A stretch of DNA of 64,000 bases from Aquamicrobium lusatiense. Its GTDB lineage: Bacteria > Pseudomonadota > Alphaproteobacteria > Rhizobiales > Rhizobiaceae. A model generated the notes under the pieces. That model was not told where the DNA came from, searched no databases, and worked only from the letters and a program-made list of their open reading frames with translations. The stretch is from the NCBI RefSeq assembly GCF_014201615.1, contig NZ_JACHEU010000005.1, forward strand, positions 127,956 through 191,955, in the 5' to 3' direction. The position numbers and the translations under genes were made by a program. Of the stretch, positions 36,512 to 45,354 are shown one piece after another (the stretch's first letter is position 1; every line of letters starts with the position of its first letter).

Positions 36512-36534
36512 GAAAAATGCCGGTTTTTTCCGGC
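36512..36534 (-). terminator. intrinsic terminator of the ABC exporter operon
   Basis: On the minus strand AAAGCCGG, an A-rich loop, then CCGGCATTTTTC. GCCGG/CCGGC arms at 36519-36523 and 36530-36534, followed by a T run. It lies about 45 bases after the exporter stop and before the petA promoter. Confidence 0.65.
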
Positions 36535-36580
36535 TTTAGCCCGTCGCGCGCAAGTATGGGAAAAGGTCTGCGCGTCGGGC

Positions 36581-38461
36581 TCAGGCTGGCCGGGTTTCTT
36601 CCAGAGGGCTTTCCTCATTGAACAGGAAACCACCGGATTGCCGCTTCCACAGCCGCGCATAGAGGCCGTCCAGCGCCACCAGTTCCTCATGCGTGCCCTG
36701 CTCCACGATGCGCCCCTGATCAAGCACGACCAGACGGTCGAGCGCCGCGATGGTCGAAAGGCGGTGCGCGATGGCGATGACGGTCTTGCCTTCCATCAGC
36801 CTGTGGAGATTTTCCTGGATCGCGGCCTCGACATCCGAATCGAGCGCCGATGTGGCCTCGTCGAGGATGAGAATCGGCGCGTCTTTCAGGAAAACGCGGG
36901 CAATCGCGACGCGCTGACGCTGGCCGCCGGAGAGCTTGACGCCGCGCTCGCCGACAAAAGCATCGTAACCGCTGCGACCACGATTGTCGCGCAGGGTGGA
37001 GATAAACTCATTCGCTTCGGCCTTGCGGGCCGCAGCGATCACCTCTTCTTCCGTTGCATCCGGTGCGCCCAGCCTGATGTTGTCACGCAGGGAGCGGTGA
37101 AACAGCGCCGTATCCTGACTGACAACACCGATATTGGATCGCAGGGAATTCTGGGGGACGGTCCTTATATCCTGCCCGTCGATGCTTATCGAACCGCCCT
37201 CGGCGTCGTAGAGGCGCAGGATGAGATTGACCAGAGTGGTCTTGCCCGCGCCCGACGGACCGATCAGGCCGATCTTCTCGCCCGGTCTTACGGTCAGGTC
37301 GATGCCGTCAAGAACGCCCCGTCCCTTGCCATAATGGAAAGCAAGATCCCTGACTTCGATGCGCCCGCCGGTGACGACAAGCTCCTGCGCATCGGGCGCA
37401 TCGACCAGCCCGAGCGGCTGCGAGATCAGTTCCTTGGAGTTTTCCAGCACGCCCAGATTCCGCAGGATGCCATTGAGCTGCATCATCAGGCGGCCGAGCA
37501 GCATGTTGAGGCGCAGCACCAGCGAAAGCGTGAAGGCCACCGCGCCGACAGTGATGGCACCTTCGACCCACAGATAGATGGAGAAGCAGGCGATCAGCGT
37601 GATCATGACGCCCGAGAGCGCCGTCAGCGCCATGCGCACCCCGGTCAGGCGGCGCGTGAAGGGACGCAGCGCGCCAAGGAAAATGTCGAAGCCATTGCGC
37701 AGGTAGCGGTCGTCGCCATCGGCGGCGAACAGCTTCAGCGTCTGCACATTCGAATAGGAATCGACGATGCGGCCATTGATCATCGAGCCCGCTTCGGCGG
37801 TGGCTTCCGCATGCTTGCGGATTTCAGGCACATAGATGCGCGCCAGCCAGCCGAAGGCAACGATCCAGACGACGACAAGAGCCGCCAGCCGCCAGTCGAG
37901 GCCGGCCACCAGCACAAGCGTCGTGACCGTATAGACGATCATGAACCACACGACCTCGATGAAGCTCTCCATCAGGTCGCCGGTCGCCTGCCCCGCCTGC
38001 CACACCTTGGTGGCGATGCGGCCGGCGAAATCGTTCTGGAAGAAGGAATAGGACTGGCGCGAGACATGCCGGTGCGCCTGCCAGCGCACCAGATTGTAGA
38101 AGCCCGGCGTTATGGTCTGCTCGTTCAGCAGGGCAGAAAGGCTGACCACGATGGTGCGGCCGACCAGCACCACCGCGACCATGAAAATCAGTTCCCAGCC
38201 TGCGGCATCCCAGAGCGCTGCCCAGCTGCGTTCGGAAGGGAGCTGGTCGAGTATGTCGACCAGCCGTCCGACGAAATAAAACAGCCCCGCCTCCACCAGC
38301 GGCGCCACGCCGCCGATGATCAGCATGGCGAAGAACGCGAACTTCGCCTGACCCACATAGTGCCAAAGGAAGCCGCCGGCACTTGCCGGCGGCCTCAGGT
38401 TCGCGGGCTCCCGGAACGGATCGACCCGCTCCTCGAACCAGTTGTAGATGGCCTTCATCAT
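36581..38461 (-). CDS. ABC exporter half-transporter (permease + ATPase), second gene
   Basis: 626 residues. The N-terminal ~330 residues hold six membrane helices (ABC transporter type 1), and the C-terminal half is an ATPase: Walker A GPSGAGKTTL, signature KLSGGQRQR, Walker B ILILDEATSALDSD. This is the ABCB/MsbA-like fusion class, which works as a dimer. It follows the very similar gene at 38520 by 58 bases, with GGAG eight bases before its ATG, so the two probably make a heterodimer. The cargo is unknown; lipid, peptide or drug are all possible. Confidence 0.93.
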   Translation of the reverse strand: MMKAIYNWFEERVDPFREPANLRPPASAGGFLWHYVGQAKFAFFAMLIIGGVAPLVEAGLFYFVGRLVDILDQLPSERSWAALWDAAGWELIFMVAVVLVGRTIVVSLSALLNEQTITPGFYNLVRWQAHRHVSRQSYSFFQNDFAGRIATKVWQAGQATGDLMESFIEVVWFMIVYTVTTLVLVAGLDWRLAALVVVWIVAFGWLARIYVPEIRKHAEATAEAGSMINGRIVDSYSNVQTLKLFAADGDDRYLRNGFDIFLGALRPFTRRLTGVRMALTALSGVMITLIACFSIYLWVEGAITVGAVAFTLSLVLRLNMLLGRLMMQLNGILRNLGVLENSKELISQPLGLVDAPDAQELVVTGGRIEVRDLAFHYGKGRGVLDGIDLTVRPGEKIGLIGPSGAGKTTLVNLILRLYDAEGGSISIDGQDIRTVPQNSLRSNIGVVSQDTALFHRSLRDNIRLGAPDATEEEVIAAARKAEANEFISTLRDNRGRSGYDAFVGERGVKLSGGQRQRVAIARVFLKDAPILILDEATSALDSDVEAAIQENLHRLMEGKTVIAIAHRLSTIAALDRLVVLDQGRIVEQGTHEELVALDGLYARLWKRQSGGFLFNEESPLEETRPA

Positions 38462-38519
38462 CGCAGCTGCTCCGCCGGTTCAGCGTGGAAAGATTGCCGC
38501 TCGGTGGAGCATGCGTCGA

Positions 38520-40406
38520 TCATTCGGCCGGCTCTTCTCCAAGTTCGAGTTTCATGCGGGCAGCCGGCTCATGCTGTCCGTCATCGACGAGGAAACCGCC
38601 GGACTGACGCTGCCACAGCTGCGCATAGAGGCCGCCCCTTTCGATCAGCTCGTCATGGGTGCCTTCCTCGATGACGCGACCCTTGTCCATGACCACCAGC
38701 CGGTCCATCGCCGCGATGGTCGAAAGCCGGTGTGCGATGGCGATGACGGTCTTGCCCTGCATGAGCCGGTAGAGGTTCTCCTGAATGGCGGATTCGACCT
38801 CCGAGTCGAGCGCGGACGTCGCCTCGTCAAGGATGAGAATCGGTGCGTCCTTCAGCATAACACGCGCGATGGCGATGCGTTGCCTCTGGCCGCCCGACAG
38901 CTTCACGCCCCGCTCACCGACATGGGCATCCAGTCCCTTGCGCCCCTTGACGTCGGAAAGCCCGGCGATGAAATCCAAAGCCTCGGCCCGCCGTGCCGCC
39001 TCGATCACCATCTCCTCGGTCGCATTGGGACGGCCGTAGAGGATGTTGTCGCGCACGGAGCGGTGCAGGAGTGACGTGTCCTGCGTGACCATGCCGATAT
39101 GGGCGCGCAGCGAATCCTGCGTCACATCGGCAATGTCCTGCCCATCGATCAGGATGTGCCCGCGCTCGAGGTCGTAGAAACGCAACAGGAGGTTGACGAG
39201 TGTCGACTTGCCCGCGCCCGAGCGGCCGACAACGCCCACCTTCTCGCCCGGCTTCACGGTCAGTGAAAGGTGCTCGATGATGCCCCTCTTCTTTCCGTAG
39301 TGGAAACCGATGTCGTCGAAACGGATTTCTCCCTTGTCGACCATCAGTTCCTTCGCGCCCGGCTTGTCCTCGACCAGACGCGGGATCGAGATCGAACCGA
39401 TGCCATCCTGGACCGTGCCGATGTTCTCGAACAGCGCCGAGACTTCCCACATGATCCACTGGGACATGCCCCACAGCCTCAGTACGAGGCCGATGACCAC
39501 CGCGACGGCGCCGATCGACACCTGCTCGCCCAGCCACAGCCAGATCGACAGGCCGGCCACGGCAACCAGAAGCATCGAGTTCAGCAGGTAGAGAACCCCG
39601 TAGAGGCTCGTCACCAGCCGCATCGCCCGGTAGACGGTGTCGAGGAACAGCGCCATGCTTTCGCGCGCATAGCTGGCTTCCCGCCTTGCGTGCGAGAACA
39701 GCTTCACCGTCTGGATGTTGGTGTAGCTGTCCACGATGCGCCCGGTCATCAGCGAGCGCGCGTCGGCCTGTTCCTTGCCGACCTTGCCCAGGCGCGGCAC
39801 GAAGTACTTCAGCAGGAACAGATAGCCCACCAGCCACACCAGCAGCGGCGCGGCCAGCCGCCAGTCGGCCGAGCCGACGATAACCAGCACGCCGAGGAAA
39901 TAGACGACGACATAATTGAGCACATCGACCAGCTTGATCACGCAATCGCGCACCGCCAGCGCGGTCTGCATCAGCTTGGTGGCGATACGGCCGGCGAACT
40001 CGTCCTGATAGAAGGTCATCGACTGCTTGAGCAGGTAGCGATGCACCTGCCAGCGGATGCGCATCGGGTGATTGCCCATCAGCGTCTGCGTGTGGATGAG
40101 CGACTGGAACCACACCGTACCCGGCAGCAGCACCAGCACGACAAAGGCCATGCCGGCCAGCTTCCAGCCTTCCGTCCGCAGGAAGGTTTCGCGATCATGC
40201 GCTGACAGCCAGTCCACGATCGAGCCGAGAAACTGGAACATCCACACTTCCGTGATGGCGATGGCAGCGATCAGGACCGCATCAATGGCGATATAAGGCC
40301 ATGCGCCGCGCGTGAAATGCACACAGAAGGCAATGAGGGTTTTGGGCGGCTCTGCCGTCTCCTCTATGGGAAAGGGATCAAGCCTCTTTTCAAACCAGCG
40401 AAACAT
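38520..40406 (-). CDS. ABC exporter half-transporter (permease + ATPase), first gene
   Basis: 628 residues with the same layout: six membrane helices in the first ~330 residues and an ATPase with Walker A GRSGAGKSTL, signature KLSGGQRQR, and ILILDEATSALDSE. It is clearly a paralogue of its downstream neighbour, sharing the N-terminal FEKRLDPF/FEERVDPF motif and the LWQRQSGGF/LWKRQSGGF end. The ATG at 40406 has AGAGA upstream; a longer frame starting at 40487 is not supported. Pairs with the downstream gene. No partner membrane-fusion protein is encoded nearby. Confidence 0.93.
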   Translation of the reverse strand: MFRWFEKRLDPFPIEETAEPPKTLIAFCVHFTRGAWPYIAIDAVLIAAIAITEVWMFQFLGSIVDWLSAHDRETFLRTEGWKLAGMAFVVLVLLPGTVWFQSLIHTQTLMGNHPMRIRWQVHRYLLKQSMTFYQDEFAGRIATKLMQTALAVRDCVIKLVDVLNYVVVYFLGVLVIVGSADWRLAAPLLVWLVGYLFLLKYFVPRLGKVGKEQADARSLMTGRIVDSYTNIQTVKLFSHARREASYARESMALFLDTVYRAMRLVTSLYGVLYLLNSMLLVAVAGLSIWLWLGEQVSIGAVAVVIGLVLRLWGMSQWIMWEVSALFENIGTVQDGIGSISIPRLVEDKPGAKELMVDKGEIRFDDIGFHYGKKRGIIEHLSLTVKPGEKVGVVGRSGAGKSTLVNLLLRFYDLERGHILIDGQDIADVTQDSLRAHIGMVTQDTSLLHRSVRDNILYGRPNATEEMVIEAARRAEALDFIAGLSDVKGRKGLDAHVGERGVKLSGGQRQRIAIARVMLKDAPILILDEATSALDSEVESAIQENLYRLMQGKTVIAIAHRLSTIAAMDRLVVMDKGRVIEEGTHDELIERGGLYAQLWQRQSGGFLVDDGQHEPAARMKLELGEEPAE

Positions 40407-40851
40407 CTTTGTTCTCTTGCGTTCAAATTTCGATGCCCGCGCAGCGACCCTGGAAAGCCGGAAAAACAGCCACGAAAGCAGCCGCATGCGGGGAATATAG
40501 GGCTGCCTCGCCGAATGCCCACGACAGGATACGGAACGAGGCGGTAGCTTAAGGATCTGATGGACGAGACAAGTCGGGATTCCTGCAGGACACCACGCGT
40601 GGTTCCAGCGGAAATCGAATCGAGCGTGCTTGTTAGATCAGATGAACGTCGAACCGACTGCCGCCATCAGGCGACTGGTGGGAGACGGTACATGATTGGG
40701 TGCATCGGCATATGCATATCCGCCTCCTTCGGTTCGAGTTGACAATGAAGCGTCTATATATCCATTCGCAAATCATGGCCAGACCTCATCCGGGCAAGCG
40801 GACAATGCCCGCGCCGCCTGTGGCCGAACTGCAACGGAACCAGTGACCTAT
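40407..40851. other. 445-base intergenic region, no gene recognised
   Basis: It separates the exporter genes (minus) from trmL (plus) and must hold both promoters. A TTGACA (40739-40744) and a TATATAT stretch (40755-40761) lie close together but with non-standard spacing. A 10-bp palindrome ATATGCATAT is at 40710-40719. No RNA gene was seen. Confidence 0.4.
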
Positions 40852-41316
40852 ATGTCTCCCGCAAACCGCCCCCGCATCGCACTCTACCAGCCCGACATCG
40901 CCGGCAATACCGGCACCATATTGCGGCTGGCCGCCTGTCTGGGGCTCGACGTCGACCTGATCGAACCGGCAGGATTCGATATTTCCGACCGTGCCCTGAA
41001 ACGGGCGGGCATGGATTATCTGGAGATGGCCGCCCTCACCCGCCATGTCGACTGGAACGCCTTCGAGGAAGAAAGACGGCAGAGAAGGCGACGTCTGGTG
41101 CTGCTCTCCACCAAAGCCGTGGCCTCCTATACGGATTTTGACTTCGCTTCCACCGACACGCTGCTGTTCGGGCGCGAATCGGCCGGCGTTCCCGAGCGCG
41201 TGCATGACAGCGCCGATGCACGCCTCACCATCCCGATGGTCGAAGGCGCCCGCAGCATCAACATCGCCCTGTCGGTCGCCATGGTGGCGGGAGAAGCTCT
41301 CCGGCAATTGCGCTGA
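40852..41316 (+). CDS. trmL: tRNA (cytidine/uridine-2'-O-)-methyltransferase TrmL
   Basis: 154 residues, SPOUT fold. YQPDIAGNTGTILRLAACLG, FGRESAGVPERVH and IPMVEGARSINIALSVAMVAGEALRQ are the three conserved motifs that form the knot and SAM site. It 2'-O-methylates the wobble base of tRNA-Leu(CmAA/cmnm5UmAA) in E. coli. ATG 40852 gives the family start; longer in-frame ATGs have no conserved N-terminus. It is convergent with the gene at 41323, six bases apart. Confidence 0.94.
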   Translation: MSPANRPRIALYQPDIAGNTGTILRLAACLGLDVDLIEPAGFDISDRALKRAGMDYLEMAALTRHVDWNAFEEERRQRRRRLVLLSTKAVASYTDFDFASTDTLLFGRESAGVPERVHDSADARLTIPMVEGARSINIALSVAMVAGEALRQLR

Positions 41317-41322
41317 GGCGTT

Positions 41323-41628
41323 TCAATCCGCAGCCGGCAGCCGGCGTATGGTGAATTCGATCACGTCGCCCGGACGCTCGAACCAACTTTCGATTTCGGT
41401 CCAGTAGGCCTGCTTCGGCCAGCGTTTGAACCATTCCTGCGCCTTGGCGCGCGCCTCCGGGCGCGACAGCACGAAGGTCTCCCTCAGGAAACCGTCGCGC
41501 GACTTGCCGCCGCGCTCCATGCGGCTTCGTTCCAGCCGCTTCTTCAGCCCATCCAGCGGCGGTCTTGCGGGCGTTCGCAAAAAAGCCTCCTTGACGCTTG
41601 CTTCACAGAGATTAGGGATCACGGCCAC
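41323..41628 (-). CDS. small conserved protein of unknown function
   Basis: Up to 101 residues. The conserved-looking core is [21 protein letters not shown] followed by [33 protein letters not shown]. No domain is recognised. The start is uncertain: GTG 41628 is the longest; ATG 41520 would give 65 residues and contain all of the recognisable core. The gene is divergent from hemF with only 43 bases between. Similar small proteins beside trmL and hemF are, I believe, present in other Hyphomicrobiales. Confidence 0.6.
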   Translation of the reverse strand: MAVIPNLCEASVKEAFLRTPARPPLDGLKKRLERSRMERGGKSRDGFLRETFVLSRPEARAKAQEWFKRWPKQAYWTEIESWFERPGDVIEFTIRRLPAAD

Positions 41629-41671
41629 AAAAGACGAGTCATTTTACGGACCACGGGGTCCGCAAGCGGAG

Positions 41672-42595
41672 ATGCCAGTGCAACAGCGACCCGACATTCC
41701 GGCAGGACTGCCCGCCGACATCGAAGAAAAGAAGCAGACGGCAAGGTTCTGGTTCGAGGAATTGCGCGACCGCATCTGCGCGGCTTTTGAAAGCCTCGAG
41801 GACGAATTGTCCGGCCCGCAATCTTCATGGACGCCCGGCCGCTTCGAGCGCACGCCCTGGGATCGCGACGAAGGTCGCGGCGGTGGCGGCGTCATGTCGA
41901 TCATGAAGGGCCGCCTCTTCGAGAAGGTCGGCGTCCACACCTCCACCGTCCATGGCGAGTTTTCGCCCGAGTTCCGCAGCCACATTCCCGGTGCGGACGA
42001 AGATCCGCGCTTCTGGGCCAGCGGCATTTCCCTGATCGCGCATCCGTGGAACCCGAACGTCCCGACCGTCCACATGAACACGCGCATGGTCGTCACCTCG
42101 CGCCAGTGGTTCGGCGGCGGCGCGGACCTCACCCCTGTGCTTGACAGGCGGCGCACGCAGGAAGACCCCGACACGGTGGCTTTCCACCGCGCCATGCAGT
42201 TCGCCTGCGACAAGCATGCCGGCATCGTCGATTACGGCCGCTACAAGGAATGGTGCGACGAATATTTCTTCCTGCCACACCGCAACGAGCCGCGCGGCAT
42301 CGGCGGCATCTTCTTCGACTGGCTGCATTCGCCCGAGGACAAGGGCGGCTGGAAGGCGGATTTCGCCTTCGTGCAGGATGTCGGCCGCGCCTTCCTGGTT
42401 GCCTACCAGCACGTCGTGCGCAGGAACTTCAACGATGGCTGGACCGAGCAGGACCGCGAGGAGCAACTGATCCGTCGCGGCCGCTACGCGGAGTTCAACC
42501 TGCTCTATGACCGCGGAACCACGTTCGGTTTGAAGACCGGCGGCAACGTCAACTCCATCCTTTCCAGCCTGCCCCCGGAAGCGAAATGGCCCTGA
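41672..42595 (+). CDS. hemF: oxygen-dependent coproporphyrinogen III oxidase
   Basis: 307 residues. [43 protein letters not shown] and [22 protein letters not shown] are signature HemF blocks, and the C-terminus ([18 protein letters not shown]) holds another. It oxidatively decarboxylates coproporphyrinogen III in aerobic haem synthesis, relevant to the cytochromes encoded here. ATG 41672 is used; however GGAG at 41668-41671 fits better with GTG 41678, two codons later. A small perfect inverted repeat (CGGACC/GGTCCG, 41647-41662) lies just upstream. Confidence 0.95.
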   Translation: MPVQQRPDIPAGLPADIEEKKQTARFWFEELRDRICAAFESLEDELSGPQSSWTPGRFERTPWDRDEGRGGGGVMSIMKGRLFEKVGVHTSTVHGEFSPEFRSHIPGADEDPRFWASGISLIAHPWNPNVPTVHMNTRMVVTSRQWFGGGADLTPVLDRRRTQEDPDTVAFHRAMQFACDKHAGIVDYGRYKEWCDEYFFLPHRNEPRGIGGIFFDWLHSPEDKGGWKADFAFVQDVGRAFLVAYQHVVRRNFNDGWTEQDREEQLIRRGRYAEFNLLYDRGTTFGLKTGGNVNSILSSLPPEAKWP

Positions 42596-42636
42596 TGCAC
42601 CCTGTCCTGCGCTAAAATTTCCGTGAAAAGAGCCGG

Positions 42637-42683
42637 CGCCACAATCCATGTCCAGATTGCGAAATCGGACATGGATTGTGGCG
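42637..42683. repeat. 17-bp perfect inverted repeat with GNRA-type cap
   Basis: CGCCACAATCCATGTCC (42637-42653) pairs perfectly with GGACATGGATTGTGGCG (42667-42683). Inside the loop GATT and AATC pair again across GCGA, a GNRA tetraloop, so the whole folds as a ~47-base near-perfect hairpin. Not a classic terminator: the T-rich tract starts about 20 bases after. See finding. Confidence 0.7.
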
Positions 42684-42869
42684 TCCACGCCCCTGAAAAA
42701 TTTCTTTTTAGTCTAATATCCTGCTGAAAAACAGGGATAAATTTCATGACGGACCGGGAAACGCCGGCGGTTCGTCAAGCTTCGGACCGCGACCCGACGT
42801 GTCCGGACGGTCCGCTCAATCCGGACCCTTGCAAAAGCATCGGGTTCGCGATCTCACGGAGAGCCTGCC

Positions 42870-43127
42870 ATGCGCAAGCTTGTTGTTTCGACTGTTGCAA
42901 CCCTCCTCCTCGCCGGCGGTTCGGCGGCATTCGCCGCTCCCCACCAGACCACCGGCCAGATCAGGCAGTTCACCGCCGGCAAGACGCTCGTCCTTCAGGA
43001 CGGCTCGGCCTTCCAGTTGGCGAAGACATTCAGGAATCCGGGCCTCAAGGTCGGCGAGAAGGTGTCGGTGAACTGGGATATGAACGGCAAGAACAAGATC
43101 GCCGAGTCCGTCACGGTCGTGAAATAG
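42870..43127 (+). CDS. DUF1344-like small secreted protein, second copy
   Basis: 85 residues. A signal peptide (MRKLVVSTVATLLLAGGSAAFA) is followed by a short beta domain: TTGQIRQFTAGKTLVLQDGSAFQLAKTF and GEKVSVNWDMNGKNKIAESVTVV. Same architecture as the protein at 2782-3024, with the TGxIRxFxxxxxxLxLxDG core of DUF1344. The site CGGAGAG lies before the ATG. It is flanked by two long hairpins (42637-42683 and 43144-43180). Periplasmic, function unknown. Confidence 0.82.
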   Translation: MRKLVVSTVATLLLAGGSAAFAAPHQTTGQIRQFTAGKTLVLQDGSAFQLAKTFRNPGLKVGEKVSVNWDMNGKNKIAESVTVVK

Positions 43128-43143
43128 CGTTTTCCCGGCCGTC

Positions 43144-43180
43144 GCATATCAGGCGCAGCCGGCTGCTGCGCCTGATATGC
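43144..43180. terminator. long hairpin after the second DUF1344 gene
   Basis: GCATATCAGGCGCAGC (43144-43159) and GCTGCGCCTGATATGC (43165-43180), a perfect 16-bp stem with a five-base loop, 17 bases after the stop. No T run follows, but the stem is long enough to act as a terminator or an mRNA end. Confidence 0.6.
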
Positions 43181-43276
43181 CGATCCGTTGCCATCAAATG
43201 TGATTACCCAATGGATCGACTTCGCGCCTGATGTGTTATGCTCGCACTTCATTGAAGACGAGGAAAGGAGACACCG

Positions 43277-43462
43277 ATGAAGCAATTTCACTGTGGTTCG
43301 CTCGTCCCGGGCTGCGAATGGCACACCCGCGCAGACGAGGAAGCGGAAGTGATGCGCCGCGCCGTCGAGCACATGCGTGAGACACACGGCGAGAGCGTCA
43401 TTCGTGAAACGATGATCGAGGCCATACGCTCGCGCATCGAGAAGATCAGGGACGCGGCCTGA
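43277..43462 (+). CDS. DUF1059 domain protein
   Basis: 61 residues. It has CGSLVPGCEWHTRADEEAEVMRRAVEHMRETHG, the Cys/His pattern (C, C, H, H) of DUF1059, which resembles a small zinc-binding domain. An AAGGAGA site nine bases before the ATG supports expression. The last 17 bases overlap the convergent CCA gene. Function unknown. Confidence 0.85.
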   Translation: MKQFHCGSLVPGCEWHTRADEEAEVMRRAVEHMRETHGESVIRETMIEAIRSRIEKIRDAA

Positions 43463-44720
43463 CCTCTTCCGTCGCACGCTCCAGCAACGCATCGCGCCCG
43501 AGCATGAAACCGCTTGCGATCCACTCCTGCTCAAGCCGCCTGAGCAGCGTTCCGAGGGTTGGGCCGGGCGCGATGCTAAGTGCCGTCAGGTCGGCGCCCT
43601 TGAGCGGGAACTCCGGCCTCGTCCATTTCCGCACAAAGCCGAGTTGCCGGGCATAGCCGCCAGCCTCCAACAGCGCCTTGTCGTCTTCAGCAGCGCGGGC
43701 CCGCGCTGCTGAAAGGGCAATCGCCAGCCGGTCGGCCATGGCCTGCGCATCGCCCTCATAAAGCTCGCGGGCAAGCGTGCCTTCAGTCGTGCCGGGCCGG
43801 ACGGCGGGTGCAAGCGCCCACTTATCCAGACGATTCGCTTCCGCCCGTGACATGCGCATCCGCTTCGCCAGATCCTTCATGCGCACCGCATCTGGCGGCA
43901 GCATCGTTTCCAGCCGCAGCATGGCATCCACCGGCCAGTCAAGATCGCCCTCGGCGCGCACCAGCGCATGGATTCCGTCGATGCCCCATTTCTCGCTTTC
44001 GGGAAGAATGCGCGACAGCACGCCGGACTGGCGCATCCACAACAGGGCGCGCGATGGATCGGGCGCACAAAGCAGCTTCTTCAGTTCCGCCCAGACGCGT
44101 TCCGCCGACAGCCGGTCGAGCCCCTCCTTCAGGCGCGCGCAGGCTTTCAGGCCCTCCCCGTCTGGCCGGCCGCCGCCATACCAGGCGAAGAAGCGGAAAA
44201 ACCGCAGAATACGCAGGTAGTCCTCTCGGATGCGTGCCTCCGGATCGCCGATGAACCGCAGCCGCTGCGCCTCGATATCAGCCAGCCCGCCAACGAAGTC
44301 GATAACCGTGCCGTCGGCTTCGGCGTAGAGCGCGTTAATGGTGAAATCGCGCCGCTCCGCATCCGCTTTCCAGTCACGCCCGAAGGCGACGCGGGCATGG
44401 CGACCGTCCGTCTCGACATCTGCCCGCAACGTCGTCACTTCAAACGGCCGCCCGCCGGCAACCACCGTGATCGTTCCATGGTCGATACCGGTCGGGACAG
44501 GTTTGAAACCTGCCTCCTTAGCGCGGCGCATGGTCTCGGCCGGCAGGTTAGTCGTCGCGATGTCGACATCGGCCACCGGCTGGCCGAGCAATGCGTTGCG
44601 CACCGCTCCGCCCGCGATGCGCGCTTCCTCGCCCTCTGCGCTCAGAACCGAAAGCAGGCGCTGCAGATGCTCGTCCGCCAGCCAGTCGCCGCGCCCGGCA
44701 ATGCTTACCTTGTCGCTCAC
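43446..44720 (-). CDS. CCA tRNA nucleotidyltransferase (class II, poly(A)-polymerase-like)
   Basis: 424 residues. GGAVRNALLGQPVADVDIATT (about 37-57) is the class II nucleotidyltransferase signature with the two catalytic aspartates in DVD; AERRDFTINALYAE and GDPEARIREDYLRILRFFRF are conserved downstream. It adds or repairs the 3' CCA of tRNA. The start is GTG 44720, overlapping the NUDIX stop (GTGA), so it is translationally coupled. A C-terminal region of ~200 residues resembles the tRNA-binding head-and-body of alphaproteobacterial forms. Poly(A) polymerase activity is the alternative. Confidence 0.93.
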   Translation of the reverse strand: MSDKVSIAGRGDWLADEHLQRLLSVLSAEGEEARIAGGAVRNALLGQPVADVDIATTNLPAETMRRAKEAGFKPVPTGIDHGTITVVAGGRPFEVTTLRADVETDGRHARVAFGRDWKADAERRDFTINALYAEADGTVIDFVGGLADIEAQRLRFIGDPEARIREDYLRILRFFRFFAWYGGGRPDGEGLKACARLKEGLDRLSAERVWAELKKLLCAPDPSRALLWMRQSGVLSRILPESEKWGIDGIHALVRAEGDLDWPVDAMLRLETMLPPDAVRMKDLAKRMRMSRAEANRLDKWALAPAVRPGTTEGTLARELYEGDAQAMADRLAIALSAARARAAEDDKALLEAGGYARQLGFVRKWTRPEFPLKGADLTALSIAPGPTLGTLLRRLEQEWIASGFMLGRDALLERATEEVRPRP

Positions 44721-45349
44721 GCATAGAGCCTTTCATAAAGGGTGCGGATGATGCCGGCAGTCACACCCCATATGCGCTGGCCGTCATAGGGCATTTCGTA
44801 GAAATACCATTCGAGATCGTTCCACATGCGGCTGTCGCGGCGATGGTTGACCGGATCCATGAGGAAGCGCAACGGCACCTCGAAGGCCGTATCGACCTCC
44901 TGCGGGTTGAGGTCGAGGCGGAAACCGGGCTTCACCACCGAAAGCACGGGCGAGATGAGATAACCGCTGCCCGACACATAGTCGGGCATCCGCCCCACCA
45001 CGTCGATGAACTTGTCTGGCAGGCCGATTTCCTCCTGCGTCTCGCGCAGCGCCGTGTATTCCGGCGTGGGATCGGTGGCATCGACGCGCCCGCCGGGAAA
45101 TGCCACCTGCCCGGTATGATTGCGCAGCGTCTCGGAGCGCTTGGTGAGCAGCACGGTGGCCTCGTCGCCATGGTCCACCACCGGGATCAGCACCGCGGCC
45201 GGCCGCAACTGCATGGTTTCCAGCGCGAGCCGTGGATGGCCCGGATTGAAACGGTGATCGCCATAGACCTGACCCGGCGCCTCTGCGGGTGACTGCGCCA
45301 ACGCGCGCATGCGAAAACCTTCGGCCGAAAACGGAGACTTCGGAGCCAT
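44717..45349 (-). CDS. NUDIX hydrolase (CoA pyrophosphatase type)
   Basis: 210 residues. VAFPGGRVDATDPTPEYTALRETQEEIGL contains the NUDIX box (GX5EX7REUXEEXGU) preceded by the CoAse-type FPGGxxD pattern. TKRSETLRNHTGQ is the UPF0035 signature of CoA pyrophosphatases, which cleave CoA to 4'-phosphopantetheine and 3',5'-ADP. It overlaps the CCA gene (GTGA) and follows the DUF1285 gene, whose stop it overlaps. ATG 45349 is chosen. Confidence 0.92.
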   Translation of the reverse strand: MAPKSPFSAEGFRMRALAQSPAEAPGQVYGDHRFNPGHPRLALETMQLRPAAVLIPVVDHGDEATVLLTKRSETLRNHTGQVAFPGGRVDATDPTPEYTALRETQEEIGLPDKFIDVVGRMPDYVSGSGYLISPVLSVVKPGFRLDLNPQEVDTAFEVPLRFLMDPVNHRRDSRMWNDLEWYFYEMPYDGQRIWGVTAGIIRTLYERLYA

Positions 45350-45354
45350 TGCAA

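Noticed and set aside
36332..38674. 780-codon open frame on the plus strand opposite the ABC exporter
   Set aside because: It is a shadow of high GC3 in the antisense exporter gene; the translation has no domain and is Arg/His/Asp-rich, while the minus strand encodes a full ABC transporter.
39270..40205. Long plus-strand frame opposite the first exporter gene
   Set aside because: Low-complexity His/Gln/Arg translation; a GC-driven artefact.
40560..40742. 60-codon frame in the exporter-trmL spacer
   Set aside because: No ribosome-binding site, unlikely composition and no similarity.
40739..40761. Promoter with TTGACA and TATATAT before trmL
   Set aside because: The two elements are only about ten bases apart, too close for a sigma-70 promoter.
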